From: Nocardioides marmotae
GTDB taxonomy: Bacteria > Actinomycetota > Actinomycetes > Propionibacteriales > Nocardioidaceae
DNA: 64,000 bases
Assembly (NCBI RefSeq): GCF_013177455.1
Contig: NZ_CP053660.1
Location: 806,001-870,000, forward strand
Reading direction: 5' to 3'
Shown here piece by piece: positions 15,815 to 24,639 of the stretch (within the stretch, counting starts at the first letter, position 1; every line of letters starts with the position of its first letter). A model generated the notes under the pieces. That model did not search any database. It worked only from the letters and a program-made list of their open reading frames with translations, and was not told the DNA's origin. The position numbers and the translations under genes are program-made.

Positions 15815-15872
15815 TAGTCCGCCACAGGAGCGCCCTTTCTGAGCGGCGAAAGGGCGCGCAGGTGGCGGACTA
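15815..15872. terminator. two-tier long hairpin between helicase and selB
   Basis: The outer arms TAGTCCGCCAC / GTGGCGGACTA (11 bp) enclose the inner arms GCGCCCTTTC / GAAAGGGCGC (10 bp) around an 8-base loop. The element lies between convergent genes and could terminate both. The nested and almost perfect symmetry also fits a dispersed palindromic repeat family; only one copy is present in this window. Confidence 0.6.
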
Positions 15873-15926
15873 TCCCGCCACGGGAACGCCCACCCGCCAT
15901 CCAGGGGAAAGGACAGGGGCGCGGGC

Positions 15927-17690
15927 TCAGCGCTCGACGACCTGGCGCCGGTCGTCGGGCAGCCGCCGAGTGCGGCCGGTCCGGTCGAGGTGCTCGAGGA
16001 GCGGCAGGACCACCCGCCGGGAGGTGCCCAGCGCCTGGCGGGCCTCGCTCGTGGTGAACGGCTGCGGCAGCGAGCGGAGCAGCTCGACCGCGCGGGCGTC
16101 GGCCCCGGGCAGCAGCACCACGGCCGGGGCGAGCCGGAGCAGCCGGCCGGCCTTCGCGGCGGCGGCGGTGCGCCGGGCGTCGAGACCGAGGTCGGCGAGC
16201 CGGTCGGCGGGCGGCGCGGCGAAGGGCTGGTCGGCCAGGTCGGCGGCCAGTGCCTCGAGCGCCCGCTCGAGGTCCGGGGGGAGCGCGGGGGTGGCCTCGC
16301 CGAGGACGACCCGCCCGCCGGCGACCCGCGGCGCGACGGCCGCCACGACGGCGGCCGGTACGCCGAGCCGGTCGGCCACCGCGGTCACCGGCACGCCGCG
16401 GTCGAGGGGCTGGTCGGCGTCGTGGCGTCGTACCAGCTCGACGACCTGGCGGGCCAGGGCGGCGGCCCGGGCCGCCGAGACCAGCGTGCCGTCGGCCTCC
16501 AGTGCGCCGTCGGGCAGCGGCCCGGTCGGTACGCCGAGGCGGTGCAGCAGCGCCGCGGCGACCAGGCCGCGGCGGTCGAGCTCGCCGGCCAGGTCGGGCT
16601 CCGGCCGCACGTCGGCGAGCACGCGGGCGCGGGCGGCGGCCGCCCCGCGGCGGCCCAGCCCGGGTGGCTCGGGGTCGAGCACGCGCACGCCCCAGACCCG
16701 GCGTGATCCCGGGTCGCGCAGCAGGGCCCGGTCGCCGACCCGAAAGGGCACCGCGCGCGGCAGGGCGATCCGCACGAGGTCGCCCTCGTCGCCGGCGAGC
16801 GGCCGCGCCCGGACCGCGAACGACGCGGCGCCGACGTGCAGCACCGGTCGCTCCGGCATCCGCCCCTCGCCGGCCACCCGCACGTCCACGGAGGTCGCCG
16901 GGTGGAATGCCCCCGGGGTCACCAGCACGCTGTCGCGGTCGATCCGGTCCAGGCCGTCGCCGGTGAGGTTGAGCGCCACCCGGGCGACGCCGGTCGCGGC
17001 GTCCACGCCGGCCCCGAGCGCCTGCACCCCGCGCACCCGGACCGTCGTCGGCGGGCCCCCGGCCCACAGCTCGAGGGTGTCGCCGCGGCGTACCGTCCCC
17101 GCCGGCAGCGTCCCCGTCACCACGGTCCCCGCGCCGGTGATGCTGAAGCGCCGATCCACCCACAGCCGTACGTCGCCGCCCGGGTCGGGCCGCGGCAGGC
17201 CGGCCACCAGCGCCGCCAGGTGGTGGCGCAGCTCGTCGAGGCCCTGACCGGTCCGCGCACTGACCGGCACCACGGGCGCGCCGGCCAGCGAGGTCCGGTC
17301 GACCTCGGCGCGGGCCCGGGCGACCGAGGCCGCGGGGTCGGCCAGGTCCGCGCGGGTGACGGCGACCACGCCGTGGGCCACCCCGAGCGCGTCCAGCGCC
17401 GCGAGGTGCTCGGCGGCCTGCGGCATCCACGGGTCGTCGGCGGCGACCACCAGCAGCGCGGCCGGGACCGGCCCGATGCCGGCGAGCATCGTGCTGACGA
17501 ACCGCTCGTGGCCGGGCACGTCGACGAAGGCGACCTGGTCGCCGCCGATCTCGGCCCAGGCGTAGCCGAGCTGGATCGAGAGCCCGCGCGCCCGCTCCTC
17601 GGCGAGCCGGTCGGGCTCCATCCCGGTGAGGGCGTGGACCAGCGTGGACTTGCCGTGGTCGACGTGACCGGCCGTGGCGACGACGTGCAC
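15927..17690 (-). CDS. selB: selenocysteine-specific elongation factor SelB
   Basis: 587 residues. The N-terminus is a GTPase: GHVDHGKSTLVHALTG (G1), DVPGHERFV (G3), and TRAD in the position of NKxD. Two beta-barrel domains follow, including FSITGAGTVVTGTL, typical of SelB. The C-terminal about 200 residues form winged helices (FTTSEARQALGTSRRVVLPL), which bind the SECIS hairpin. SelB carries Sec-tRNA to the ribosome at recoded UGA codons. GTG start, two bases after the selA stop, so the two are one translationally coupled unit. Its client is the fdh gene at 25201, which has both an in-frame UGA and a matching hairpin. Confidence 0.95.
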   Translation of the reverse strand: MHVVATAGHVDHGKSTLVHALTGMEPDRLAEERARGLSIQLGYAWAEIGGDQVAFVDVPGHERFVSTMLAGIGPVPAALLVVAADDPWMPQAAEHLAALDALGVAHGVVAVTRADLADPAASVARARAEVDRTSLAGAPVVPVSARTGQGLDELRHHLAALVAGLPRPDPGGDVRLWVDRRFSITGAGTVVTGTLPAGTVRRGDTLELWAGGPPTTVRVRGVQALGAGVDAATGVARVALNLTGDGLDRIDRDSVLVTPGAFHPATSVDVRVAGEGRMPERPVLHVGAASFAVRARPLAGDEGDLVRIALPRAVPFRVGDRALLRDPGSRRVWGVRVLDPEPPGLGRRGAAAARARVLADVRPEPDLAGELDRRGLVAAALLHRLGVPTGPLPDGALEADGTLVSAARAAALARQVVELVRRHDADQPLDRGVPVTAVADRLGVPAAVVAAVAPRVAGGRVVLGEATPALPPDLERALEALAADLADQPFAAPPADRLADLGLDARRTAAAAKAGRLLRLAPAVVLLPGADARAVELLRSLPQPFTTSEARQALGTSRRVVLPLLEHLDRTGRTRRLPDDRRQVVER

Positions 17691-17692
17691 GC

Positions 17693-19045
17693 TCAGCCCG
17701 CCGGACGGTCGGCGCAGCGGTCGGCGCAGCGGGTGGCGCAGCGGCGGACGGCCTCGACGAGGTGCGCGTCGTCGGCGGGGTCGACCGCGACCAGGTCGAG
17801 CAGCAGCCGCCCGCGCTCCACGCGACCGACCACCGGCAGCCGGTCGTCGAGGCGCAGCGCCTCGGCGAGCGGCGCGGGCAGCGCGACCGCGGCCGAGGGC
17901 AGCTCGACGCCGGGTGCGCCGCCGCCACCGACGGCCGCGGTCGAGTCCACCGCCTCGGCGACGCCGCCGGGCACCTCCCCGATCGCGGCCGCGATCGTCT
18001 CGGCGCGTGCCCGCAGGGCGGCGGGGTCGGCGGCCAGCGCCGCCGCGACCGGCGGCACGGGCCCGGTCAGCGTGGCCTCGAGGGCGGCCAGGGTCAGCTT
18101 GTCGACGCGCAGCGCCCGCGCGAACGGGTGCCGCCGCAGGGACTCCACCAGCTCGGCCGTCCCGAGCAGCAGGCCGCACTGCGGCCCGCCGAGCAGCTTG
18201 TCGCCGGAGGCGGTGACCAGGTCGGCGCCGTCGCGGAGCACAGCGGACGCGCTCGGCTCGTCGGGCAGCCGGGGGTGGGGCGCGAGCAGGCCCGAGCCGA
18301 TGTCGACGACGACCGGGACGGGCAGCGTGGCCAGCTCGCGGACGCCGACCGAGGAGGTGAACCCGGAGACCAGGAAGTTCGAGGGGTGCACCTTGAGCAC
18401 GAAGGCCACGTCGTCGTCGACGGCCGCCTCGTAGTCGGCCAGCCGCACCCGGTTCGTCGTGCCGACCTCGCGCAGCCGCGCGCCGACCGACTCCAGCAGC
18501 TCGGGGATGCGGAACCCGTCGCCGATCTCGACCAGCTCGCCGCGGGCGATGACCACGTCGCGGCGCCCGGATCGGCCGGCGGCGAGCGCGCAGGTGACCA
18601 GCGCCAGCGCGGCCGCCCCGTTGTTGACGACGTGCACGCCGCCCGCGTCCGGCACGGCCGCGGCGAGCGCTGCCATCGCCGAGCGGCCGCGCCGGCCCCG
18701 GCGGCCGGTGGCGAGGTCGAGCTCGACGTCGGTGGCGCCGGCCGCGACGGTCAGCGCCTCGACGGCCGCGGGGGAGAGCGGCGCCCGCCCGAGGTTCGTG
18801 TGGACCACGACGCCGGTCGCGTTGACCACGCGCCGCAGGGAGGCGGCGTACGCCGGCAGCGCGGCGTGCGCAGCGGCCGGGACGTCCTCGGGCGTCACCT
18901 CGCCGGCGCGGCACCGCTCGAGCGCCCGGCTCACGGCCTGCTTGACGATCGCGTCGCCCAGACGGGCCCGCGGCTCGGCCAGCAGCGGGTCGGCCAGGAC
19001 GACGTCGGTGCGCGGCGTCCGCCGCCTCGGGTCCTCGCGGTGCAC
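17693..19045 (-). CDS. selA: L-seryl-tRNA(Sec) selenium transferase SelA
   Basis: 450 residues, close to the usual length. A helical N-terminal domain is followed by a PLP-dependent transferase fold: RRVVNATGVVVHTNLGRAPL, VVNNGAAALAL and TASGDKLLGGPQCG with Lys283 as the PLP-binding residue. SelA converts Ser-tRNA(Sec) to Sec-tRNA(Sec) with selenophosphate made by SelD (23325-24338). GTG 19045 is used because the conserved N-terminus starts close to it; the ribosome binding site is weak. Cotranscribed with selB. Several 12-bp imperfect repeats of GCCGGTCCCAGA lie just upstream (about 19080-19130). Confidence 0.95.
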   Translation of the reverse strand: MHREDPRRRTPRTDVVLADPLLAEPRARLGDAIVKQAVSRALERCRAGEVTPEDVPAAAHAALPAYAASLRRVVNATGVVVHTNLGRAPLSPAAVEALTVAAGATDVELDLATGRRGRRGRSAMAALAAAVPDAGGVHVVNNGAAALALVTCALAAGRSGRRDVVIARGELVEIGDGFRIPELLESVGARLREVGTTNRVRLADYEAAVDDDVAFVLKVHPSNFLVSGFTSSVGVRELATLPVPVVVDIGSGLLAPHPRLPDEPSASAVLRDGADLVTASGDKLLGGPQCGLLLGTAELVESLRRHPFARALRVDKLTLAALEATLTGPVPPVAAALAADPAALRARAETIAAAIGEVPGGVAEAVDSTAAVGGGGAPGVELPSAAVALPAPLAEALRLDDRLPVVGRVERGRLLLDLVAVDPADDAHLVEAVRRCATRCADRCADRPAG

Positions 19046-19219
19046 CCGCTCAGCATGCCCGAGCCCCCCGCACCACCGCCCGGCGCCGGTCCCAGAGCCG
19101 GTCCCAGAGCCGGTCCCCCAGCCGGTCCCCAACTTCGATGACCCTCCGGCCGACCCGGCGCCGACCGGGCGGAGCGGGCGCACGCTGGGCGGTTCCCCCA
19201 CACAGAAGGCAGGCCCTCC

Positions 19220-21175
19220 ATGAGACGTGGAATCCTCGCCGCCGCCGCCGCACTCTCCCTCGGGTGCGGCCTCCTCGGCGCCTCCCAGCTCGCCACCGCC
19301 GACGTCCCCGGCGGGACCGTCGTCCGCACCACGCCCGTCGCCGGGACCCCGCACATCCTCGACGGCCGCGTCTTCGCCGTCACGAGGGTGGGCGACACCG
19401 TCATCCTCGGCGGCAGCTTCACCCGCGTGCGCAACGAGGGCAGCACCACCGAGGTCGTCCGCAACGGCCTGGTCGCCCTCGACGCCAACACCGGCCAGCT
19501 CCGCACGGGGTTCAACCCCAACCCCGGCACGAGCGTGACCTCCCTGCTGCCGGCAGGCGACGGCACGAGCGTGTACGTCGGGGGCGGCTTCACCTCCATC
19601 AGCGGCGCCACCCGCGCCCGGGTCGCGCGGATCCGCGTCGCCGACGGGTCGGTCGTCTCGACGTTCAACGCCGGCACCGTCAACGGCAACGTCCGCGACA
19701 TGGCGCTGCGCGGCGGCCGCCTGTGGATCGCCGGCGCGTTCACCCACGTCGCCGGCCGGTCGCAGCCGGCCCTCGCGACGCTCGATCCCGCGACCGGCGC
19801 CTTCTCGCCGTACATGGGCCTGCGCGTCGCCGGCACCCACCGCGGCTCAGGCGTCACCCAGGTGCTCAAGATCGACACCACCACCGACGGGTCGCGGCTG
19901 GTCGCCGTCGGCAACTTCGACACCCTCCAGGGCGTCCAGAACCACCAGCTGCTCATGCTCGACACCTCGGGCGCGACGGCGCAGCCCGCGACGTTCCGCA
20001 CCGGCTACTACCTGACCCCCTGCTCCTCGGCGTTCGACACCTACATGCGCGACGTGGCGTTCTCCGGCGACGACTCGTTCTTCGTGGTGACCACGACGGG
20101 GGCCTACGGCGGCTCGACCGGCGCCTGCGACACCACCGCGCGGTTCGAGACCCGCACCGCCTCCACCGACGCCCGGCCGTCGTGGATCAACCACACCGGC
20201 GGCGACACGACGTACGGCGTGGAGATCACCCCGGCCGCGGTGTACGTCGGCGGGCACCAGCGCTGGCAGAACAACCCGTTCGCCGGCGACCGGGCCGGTC
20301 CCGGCGCGGTCGCCCGGGAGGGCATCGCGGCCCTCGACCCGGTCAACGGCCTGCCGCTGAGCTGGAACCCCGGCCGGGACAAGGGCGTCGGCGTCTTCGA
20401 CTTCCTTGTCGACGACCGGGGCCTGTGGGTCGCCTCCGACACCACCCGGATCGCGGGCCAGCTGCGCAGCCGGATCGCGCTGCTGCTCAAGGACGGCGCG
20501 ACCCGGCCGACGATCCGGACGCCGCTGCTGCCCAACGACGTCTACACCGGCGCCTCCACGGCCGCGCCGACCGGCCTGCTGCGGCGGCGCTACGACGGCG
20601 CCGTCGCCGGCACGGTGCAGGACCCGCCCGACGGCGGCCTGGACTGGTCGACGGTCCGCGGGGCGTTCATGGTCAACGGCTGGCTCTACCTCGGCCGGTC
20701 CGACGGGTCCTTCACCCGGCGCACCTTCACCGGCTCGACGTACGGCACCGCGCAGGCCGTCGACACCTCCGACCGGATCGTGCGGCTCGCGGCCTGGCAC
20801 GACGAGATCGCGGTGATGACCGGGATGTTCCTCGACGACAACCGGGTCTACTTCACCCTCGCCGGCGACCCGACCCTCTACTACCGCTACTTCACCCCGG
20901 AGAGCGGAGTCGTCGGGGCGCAGCGGTACGTCGCGAGCACCGGCGTGAGCGGGCTCGACCTGCGGCAGGCCCGCGGGATGTTCCTCGCCGGCTCCCAGGT
21001 GTACGTCGCCACCACCACCGGCGACCTCGTCCGGGTCGGCTGGGAGCGCGGCGGCCCCTCGGGGCGGCTGGTCCCGGGCACGGCCGCCACGGTCTCCGGG
21101 CCGGTGCGCGACGGGCGGACCTGGGGCGGCCGGGCGATGTTCCTGTTCCAGTCCACCTCCGGCGGCGGGGCCTGA
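19220..21175 (+). CDS. secreted beta-propeller-like repeat protein
   Basis: 651 residues with a signal peptide (MRRGILAAAAALSLGCGLL, cut near ATA-DV). The mature part has repeated strands of the type VFAVTRVGDTVILGGSFT, SVYVGGGFTSISG and LWIAGAFTHVAG. Each GG-F-T unit recurs about every 50 residues, as in Kelch/delta-60 type propellers found in secreted actinobacterial proteins. No catalytic motif is seen. A ribosome binding site AAGGCAGG lies upstream of the ATG. It sits between selA and a secreted protein gene and shows no link to selenium metabolism. A strong terminator follows. Confidence 0.75.
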   Translation: MRRGILAAAAALSLGCGLLGASQLATADVPGGTVVRTTPVAGTPHILDGRVFAVTRVGDTVILGGSFTRVRNEGSTTEVVRNGLVALDANTGQLRTGFNPNPGTSVTSLLPAGDGTSVYVGGGFTSISGATRARVARIRVADGSVVSTFNAGTVNGNVRDMALRGGRLWIAGAFTHVAGRSQPALATLDPATGAFSPYMGLRVAGTHRGSGVTQVLKIDTTTDGSRLVAVGNFDTLQGVQNHQLLMLDTSGATAQPATFRTGYYLTPCSSAFDTYMRDVAFSGDDSFFVVTTTGAYGGSTGACDTTARFETRTASTDARPSWINHTGGDTTYGVEITPAAVYVGGHQRWQNNPFAGDRAGPGAVAREGIAALDPVNGLPLSWNPGRDKGVGVFDFLVDDRGLWVASDTTRIAGQLRSRIALLLKDGATRPTIRTPLLPNDVYTGASTAAPTGLLRRRYDGAVAGTVQDPPDGGLDWSTVRGAFMVNGWLYLGRSDGSFTRRTFTGSTYGTAQAVDTSDRIVRLAAWHDEIAVMTGMFLDDNRVYFTLAGDPTLYYRYFTPESGVVGAQRYVASTGVSGLDLRQARGMFLAGSQVYVATTTGDLVRVGWERGGPSGRLVPGTAATVSGPVRDGRTWGGRAMFLFQSTSGGGA

Positions 21176-21224
21176 CCGGGGCCTGACCGGCCCCGTCTGA
21201 CCGGCGCCGTCCGTCTCGGACGCG

Positions 21225-21260
21225 CGAACGCCCGGCCGGGTGACCCCGGCCGGGCGTTCG
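21225..21260. terminator. bidirectional terminator
   Basis: A perfect 16-bp stem (CGAACGCCCGGCCGGG and complement) with a TGAC loop lies between two convergent genes. The flanks are GC-rich with no U-tract. Confidence 0.85.
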
Positions 21261-21314
21261 TGGTGGTGCGGGTGGTGCGGTGCTGCTGGTGCGTGTTGCT
21301 GGGGGAGCCTCAGC

Positions 21315-22181
21315 TCACTTGACGACCTTGATGGTGACCTTGGTCGTCGCGGCCTTCAGGGCCGGGCTGCCGACGAGCTTGACGGTGACCTTGTGGGTGC
21401 CGACCGGGAGCTTGCCGAGCTTGATCTTGGCCTTGCCGTTCTTCAGCGTGGCCTGGCCGAGCTTCTTGGAGCCCTTCGCCGCGGTGACCTTGCCGAGCGT
21501 CGGGGCGGCGTTCGAGGTCACGGAGACCGGGACGACGGCCTTCTTGCCCTTCTTCACCTTGATCGTCTTCTTGGTGACCGTCACCTTGGTGGCGGTCTGC
21601 TTGAGGAAGCTGATCGTGTCGACCGACGCCGGGGTGGTGCCGCTGGCGACGGCGCAGCTGAGCTCGGCGGAGTCCTCGTCGCCCTGCTTGGTGGTCAGCT
21701 TGAAGGCGTTCGGCAGGACGACGCCGACCGGCGCGCTGGTCGGGTTCGGGGTGACGAACGTGGCGTTCGAGCCCTCGCCGTTCCAGGTGGTGACGCCACC
21801 GTCGGTGGTGAAGGCGCCGGACAGCGGGACGCGAGCGGTGGCGGAGCCGACCTTGAAGGCGAAGTCGCGCGACTCGGCACCGGTCACGCCGGCAGCGGAG
21901 AGGAGGCCCGCGGCGTCGGCCGGGACGGTGGCGGCGGCCTGCACGTTCAGCAGGCCGGCGGGGACGGCGGCGCCGGCCCAGTAGGCGTCGACCGGCAGGT
22001 CGCCGGTGACGGTCAGCGGGAACGTGCCCGAGTACAGGTTGCCGAGGCTGCACGTGTAGTCGGTCGTCACGGTCGCGGCGTGCGCGGTGCCGGAGGTGGC
22101 CCCGACGAGCGCGGTGCCGGCGACGGCGGCGGAGGTGGCGGCGACGGCGACGCGACGAGCGGTACGGCTGAGGTTGATCAC
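21315..22181 (-). CDS. secreted protein with C-terminal Ig-like domain
   Basis: 288 residues. GTG 22181 is preferred over the in-frame ATG seven codons upstream because GGGAGGG lies eight bases before it. A signal peptide ends at THA-HA-A (SGTAHAATV). The N-terminal domain has two Cys (YTCSLGNL and AELSCAVA) that may form a disulfide. The C-terminal about 90 residues are Lys/Val-rich strands (TVTKKTIKVKKGKKAVVPV, VGTHKVTVKLVGS), an Ig-like/bacterial cell-surface type. This domain is similar in style to the tail of the secreted amidase at 6494-9376. Family not recognised. Confidence 0.75.
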   Translation of the reverse strand: MINLSRTARRVAVAATSAAVAGTALVGATSGTAHAATVTTDYTCSLGNLYSGTFPLTVTGDLPVDAYWAGAAVPAGLLNVQAAATVPADAAGLLSAAGVTGAESRDFAFKVGSATARVPLSGAFTTDGGVTTWNGEGSNATFVTPNPTSAPVGVVLPNAFKLTTKQGDEDSAELSCAVASGTTPASVDTISFLKQTATKVTVTKKTIKVKKGKKAVVPVSVTSNAAPTLGKVTAAKGSKKLGQATLKNGKAKIKLGKLPVGTHKVTVKLVGSPALKAATTKVTIKVVK

Positions 22182-22324
22182 AGGTTGTCCCTCCCAGAAC
22201 ATGGTCCGGGCCTACTGCCCGGTAAGAGCGTGTCCGGATCGTAGCGGTCTTTTCGTGAGACACGTCACTGACGCGTTCATCACCCTCGCCCGTCGCCGCC
22301 CGCAGCCGTCCGCCCGCCGCTCGA

Positions 22325-22954
22325 TCAGCCCTGGGCGATCAGCTCCCGGGTCGCGGCCGCGCCGGCCTCGGCGCCGTACGCCGGCTTGTCCCGGTCGAAG
22401 CGACGCCCCTCGGCCAGCGGGCCGGCGTCGACCGGGTCGAAGCCGAAGGAGTCGATGAGGCCGGCGACGACCTGCTTGGCCTCGGCGTCGTCGCCCGCGA
22501 TCGGGATCGCCCGGCGCTCGGCGTCGCCGGCGGGCCGGGCCGCGTCGACGATGTGGGCGGCCTGGATGGCGTTGAACGCCTTGACGACCCGCGAGCCCGG
22601 CAGGTGCGCGGCGAGCCGCTCGCTGGGGGAGTCCTCGCCGCGGTCGATCGCCGCGTCGTGGCCGTCGCGCTCGAAGTAGTAGTTGTTGGTGTCGATGACG
22701 ACCTTGCCGGCGAGCGGCTCGACCGGCACCTGGTCGACGGCGTGGAACGGGATCGTCACCACGACGACCTCGCCGGCCTCGGCCGCCTCCTGGGCGGTCG
22801 CGGCGCGCGCCCGCGGGCCGAGCTCGGCGACCAGGTCGGCCAGCGTCTCGGGGCCGCGGGAGTTGCTCAGCACCACGTCGTGCCCCTGGGCGACCGCCTG
22901 CCTGGCGATCGCCGTGCCGATGTTGCCGCTGCCGATGAGTCCGATGGTGGTCAT
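22325..22954 (-). CDS. NADPH-dependent F420 reductase-like (NADP oxidoreductase, F420-dependent family)
   Basis: 209 residues. It starts directly with TIGLIGSGNIGTAIARQAV, a Gly-x-Gly-x-x-Gly dinucleotide fold, and SNSRGPETL places Ser-Arg after the second strand as in NADP-binding members. Further family segments are VVVTIPFHAVDQVP, VVIDTNNYYFERDG and VVKAFNAIQAAHI. The family includes F420H2:NADP reductase and related dehydrogenases; the true cofactor pair cannot be told from sequence. Start ATG 22954. Between 22980 and 23036 the upstream region has a GTTGCACGGGGCT-type tandem repeat. Confidence 0.8.
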   Translation of the reverse strand: MTTIGLIGSGNIGTAIARQAVAQGHDVVLSNSRGPETLADLVAELGPRARAATAQEAAEAGEVVVVTIPFHAVDQVPVEPLAGKVVIDTNNYYFERDGHDAAIDRGEDSPSERLAAHLPGSRVVKAFNAIQAAHIVDAARPAGDAERRAIPIAGDDAEAKQVVAGLIDSFGFDPVDAGPLAEGRRFDRDKPAYGAEAGAAATRELIAQG

Positions 22955-23048
22955 GTCCGGCCCAGCGTGCTCGGGGGCCGGTCTGTTCCCCGGGTCTGTT
23001 GCACGGGGCTGTTGCACGGGGCTGTTCCCCGGGCGGGGCCGGGAGGCT

Positions 23049-23143
23049 TGGCGGAGGCGGACGGGAATCGAACCCGCCTGACCGAGATGCTCGGCCACTA
23101 CGGTTTTGAGGACCGCGCCCGTCACCAGACGAGGAACGCCTCC
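23049..23143 (-). tRNA. selC: tRNA-Sec (anticodon UCA), CCA encoded
   Basis: A 95-base minus-strand tRNA. The acceptor GGAGGCG pairs with CGCCTCC before discriminator G and an encoded CCA. The T arm reads GGGTTCGATTCCCG-like. The anticodon loop CCTCAAA has TCA (complement of 23107-23109) in the centre, reading UGA. The long extra arm (GTGGCCGAGCATCTCGGTCA) is typical of tRNA-Sec. The eighth acceptor position is a U-C mismatch in my fold. It is the RNA partner of SelA, SelB and SelD encoded nearby. Confidence 0.97.
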
Positions 23144-23209
23144 ACCGGTGATCCTAGGGCCCCGTCCGGTGGTCGGCGGCGTTCCCGGGCCGGCACTTCT
23201 CAGGGGAGT

Positions 23210-23249
23210 CCTGCACATATCGGGGCAGATTTGCCGTGGTATGTGCAGG
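23210..23249. other. stem-loop between tRNA-Sec and selD
   Basis: CCTGCACATA (23210-23219) pairs perfectly with TATGTGCAGG (23240-23249) across a 20-base loop containing CAGATTTGCC. Its right arm runs into the palindrome at 23248-23273. Confidence 0.75.
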
Positions 23250-23273
23250 GGTCACCGGTTAACCGGTGACCCC
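23248..23273. promoter_or_regulatory. perfect 26-bp palindrome upstream of selD
   Basis: GGGGTCACCGGTT followed directly by its own reverse complement, centred between 23260 and 23261. It lies 52 bp before the selD start and 105 bp from the tRNA-Sec 5' end. Candidate dimeric regulator site or part of a terminator; no regulator is identified. Confidence 0.7.
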
Positions 23274-23311
23274 GACGCCCCGCCCACCCCCCACCCCCAC
23301 GCCCGCCGGGC

Positions 23312-23317
23312 TAGGTT
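23312..23317 (+). promoter_or_regulatory. probable -10 box, leaderless selD
   Basis: TAGGTT lies seven bases before ATG 23325, with no convincing ribosome binding site in between. The same box plus CGAG occurs at the same distance from the glgM start. Confidence 0.5.
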
Positions 23318-23324
23318 CGAGGCC

Positions 23325-24338
23325 ATGACGACGCCTGCGACGACGACCCTCCGGCTGACCCAGTTCGCGTCGGGCGGGGGCTGTGCGTGCAAGGTGCCGC
23401 CGGGGGAGCTGGAGCGGGTGCTCGGCGGCCTGCTGAGCGGGCGGGCCGACCAGGACGCGTCGGGCGACCTGCTGGTCGGGCTCGACTCCGGTGACGATGC
23501 CGCGGCGGTGCGGATCGACGGGGAGCGGGCGATCATCGCGACGACCGACTTCTTCACCCCGGTCGTCGACGACCCCTACGACTTCGGGCGGATCGCCGCG
23601 GCCAACGCGCTCTCCGACGTCTACGCGATGGGCGGCGAGCCGCTGGTCGCGCTCAACCTGCTGGCCTGGCCCCGCGACCGCATCCCGTTCGAGCTGGCGG
23701 CCGAGGTGCTGCGGGGCGGCGCGGACGTGTGCCGCGTGGCCGGCGCGCACCTCGCGGGCGGGCACAGCATCGACGACCCCGAGCCCAAGTACGGCCTGGC
23801 CGTCACCGGGCTCGCCCACCCCGACAAGCTGCTGCGCAACGACGCCGCGCCCGCCGGCGTACCCCTCACCCTCACCAAGCCGCTCGGCCTCGGGGTGCTC
23901 AACAACCGGCACAAGGCCACCGGTGAGGTCTTCGAGCAGGCGATCGCGGTGATGACCACCCTCAACCGCGACGCCTCCCGCGCGGCCGTCGCCGCAGGTC
24001 TGAAGGCCGCGACCGACGTGACCGGCTTCGGCCTGCTCGGCCACCTGCACAAGATGGCGCGCGCCAGCGGCGTGACGGCGATCGTCGACGCCAGCGCGGT
24101 GCCGTACGTCGAGGGGGCCCGGCAGGCGCTGCGCGACGGGTTCGTGCCCGGCGGCAGCCGGCGCAACCTCGACTGGGTCCGCCCGTTCCTGGAAGCCGGG
24201 GTCGACGAGGACGAGCTGGTCCTGCTCGCGGACGCCCAGACCTCCGGCGGCCTGCTCGTCGCCGGCGAGCTGCCCGGCCACCCGGTCATCGGCGAGCTGG
24301 TGCCGGCGCGCGACGGCGTCACCGTGCAGGTGCGCTGA
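23325..24338 (+). CDS. selD: selenide, water dikinase SelD (selenophosphate synthase)
   Basis: 337 residues, normal length. The catalytic N-terminus reads GGGCACKVPP: Cys20, Cys22 and Lys23 align with Cys17, Cys19 and Lys20 of the E. coli enzyme, so this is a Cys form rather than a selenoprotein. Downstream come LVGLDSGDDAAAVRID, DFFTPVVDDPYDFGRIAAAN (metal and ATP binding), NNRHKATGEV and DVTGFGLLGHL. SelD uses ATP and selenide to make the selenophosphate needed by SelA. It is divergent from tRNA-Sec and convergent with the winged-helix gene, with only four bases between the stops. Confidence 0.96.
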   Translation: MTTPATTTLRLTQFASGGGCACKVPPGELERVLGGLLSGRADQDASGDLLVGLDSGDDAAAVRIDGERAIIATTDFFTPVVDDPYDFGRIAAANALSDVYAMGGEPLVALNLLAWPRDRIPFELAAEVLRGGADVCRVAGAHLAGGHSIDDPEPKYGLAVTGLAHPDKLLRNDAAPAGVPLTLTKPLGLGVLNNRHKATGEVFEQAIAVMTTLNRDASRAAVAAGLKAATDVTGFGLLGHLHKMARASGVTAIVDASAVPYVEGARQALRDGFVPGGSRRNLDWVRPFLEAGVDEDELVLLADAQTSGGLLVAGELPGHPVIGELVPARDGVTVQVR

Positions 24339-24342
24339 CGGG

Positions 24343-24639
24343 TCAGGAGCCGCCGAGGATGGCGGTCAGCGCCTTGCGGTGCCGGGCGTACGCCGCCTTG
24401 CCGGCGCGCGTGATCCGGTACGACGTCGTCGCACCCCGGCCGCGGCCGGTCTTGGCCACGCTGACGTAGCCGGCCTTCTCCAGCGCAGCCATCTGCTTGG
24501 ACAGGTCGGAGTCGCTGATCTGCAGGTGGTCGCGGAGGAACGGGAACGTCGCGCTGCTGGCGTTCGACAGCAGCGCCATCGCCGCGAGCCGCTTGGGGGC
24601 GTGGATGACCGGGTCGAGCTCGTCGAGCCCGCCGGTCAC
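24343..24639 (-). CDS. winged-helix transcriptional regulator (ArsR/MarR-like)
   Basis: 98 residues, a single winged-helix domain. IHAPKRLAAMALLSNASSAT is helix 1-2, LQISDSDLSKQMAALEKAGY is the recognition helix region, and VSVAKTGRGRGATTSYRITRAGKAAY is the wing. The GTG start shares four bases (GTGA) with the stop of the upstream membrane protein gene, so the two are translationally coupled. The promoter of the pair holds CTTTCC/GGAAAG inverted repeats that are good candidates for its own operator. Effector unknown. Confidence 0.85.
   Translation of the reverse strand: MTGGLDELDPVIHAPKRLAAMALLSNASSATFPFLRDHLQISDSDLSKQMAALEKAGYVSVAKTGRGRGATTSYRITRAGKAAYARHRKALTAILGGS

Noticed and set aside
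17685-17700. A single fused SelA-SelB protein
   Set aside because: The two genes are in different frames, with a TGA ending selA and a GTG two bases later; the SelB GTPase motif starts at once.
11872-17928. A 2,018-codon open frame on the minus strand
   Set aside because: It runs antisense to the SNF2 helicase and out of frame through selB. Its composition is Arg/Pro/Gly-rich with no motif. It is a high-GC artefact.
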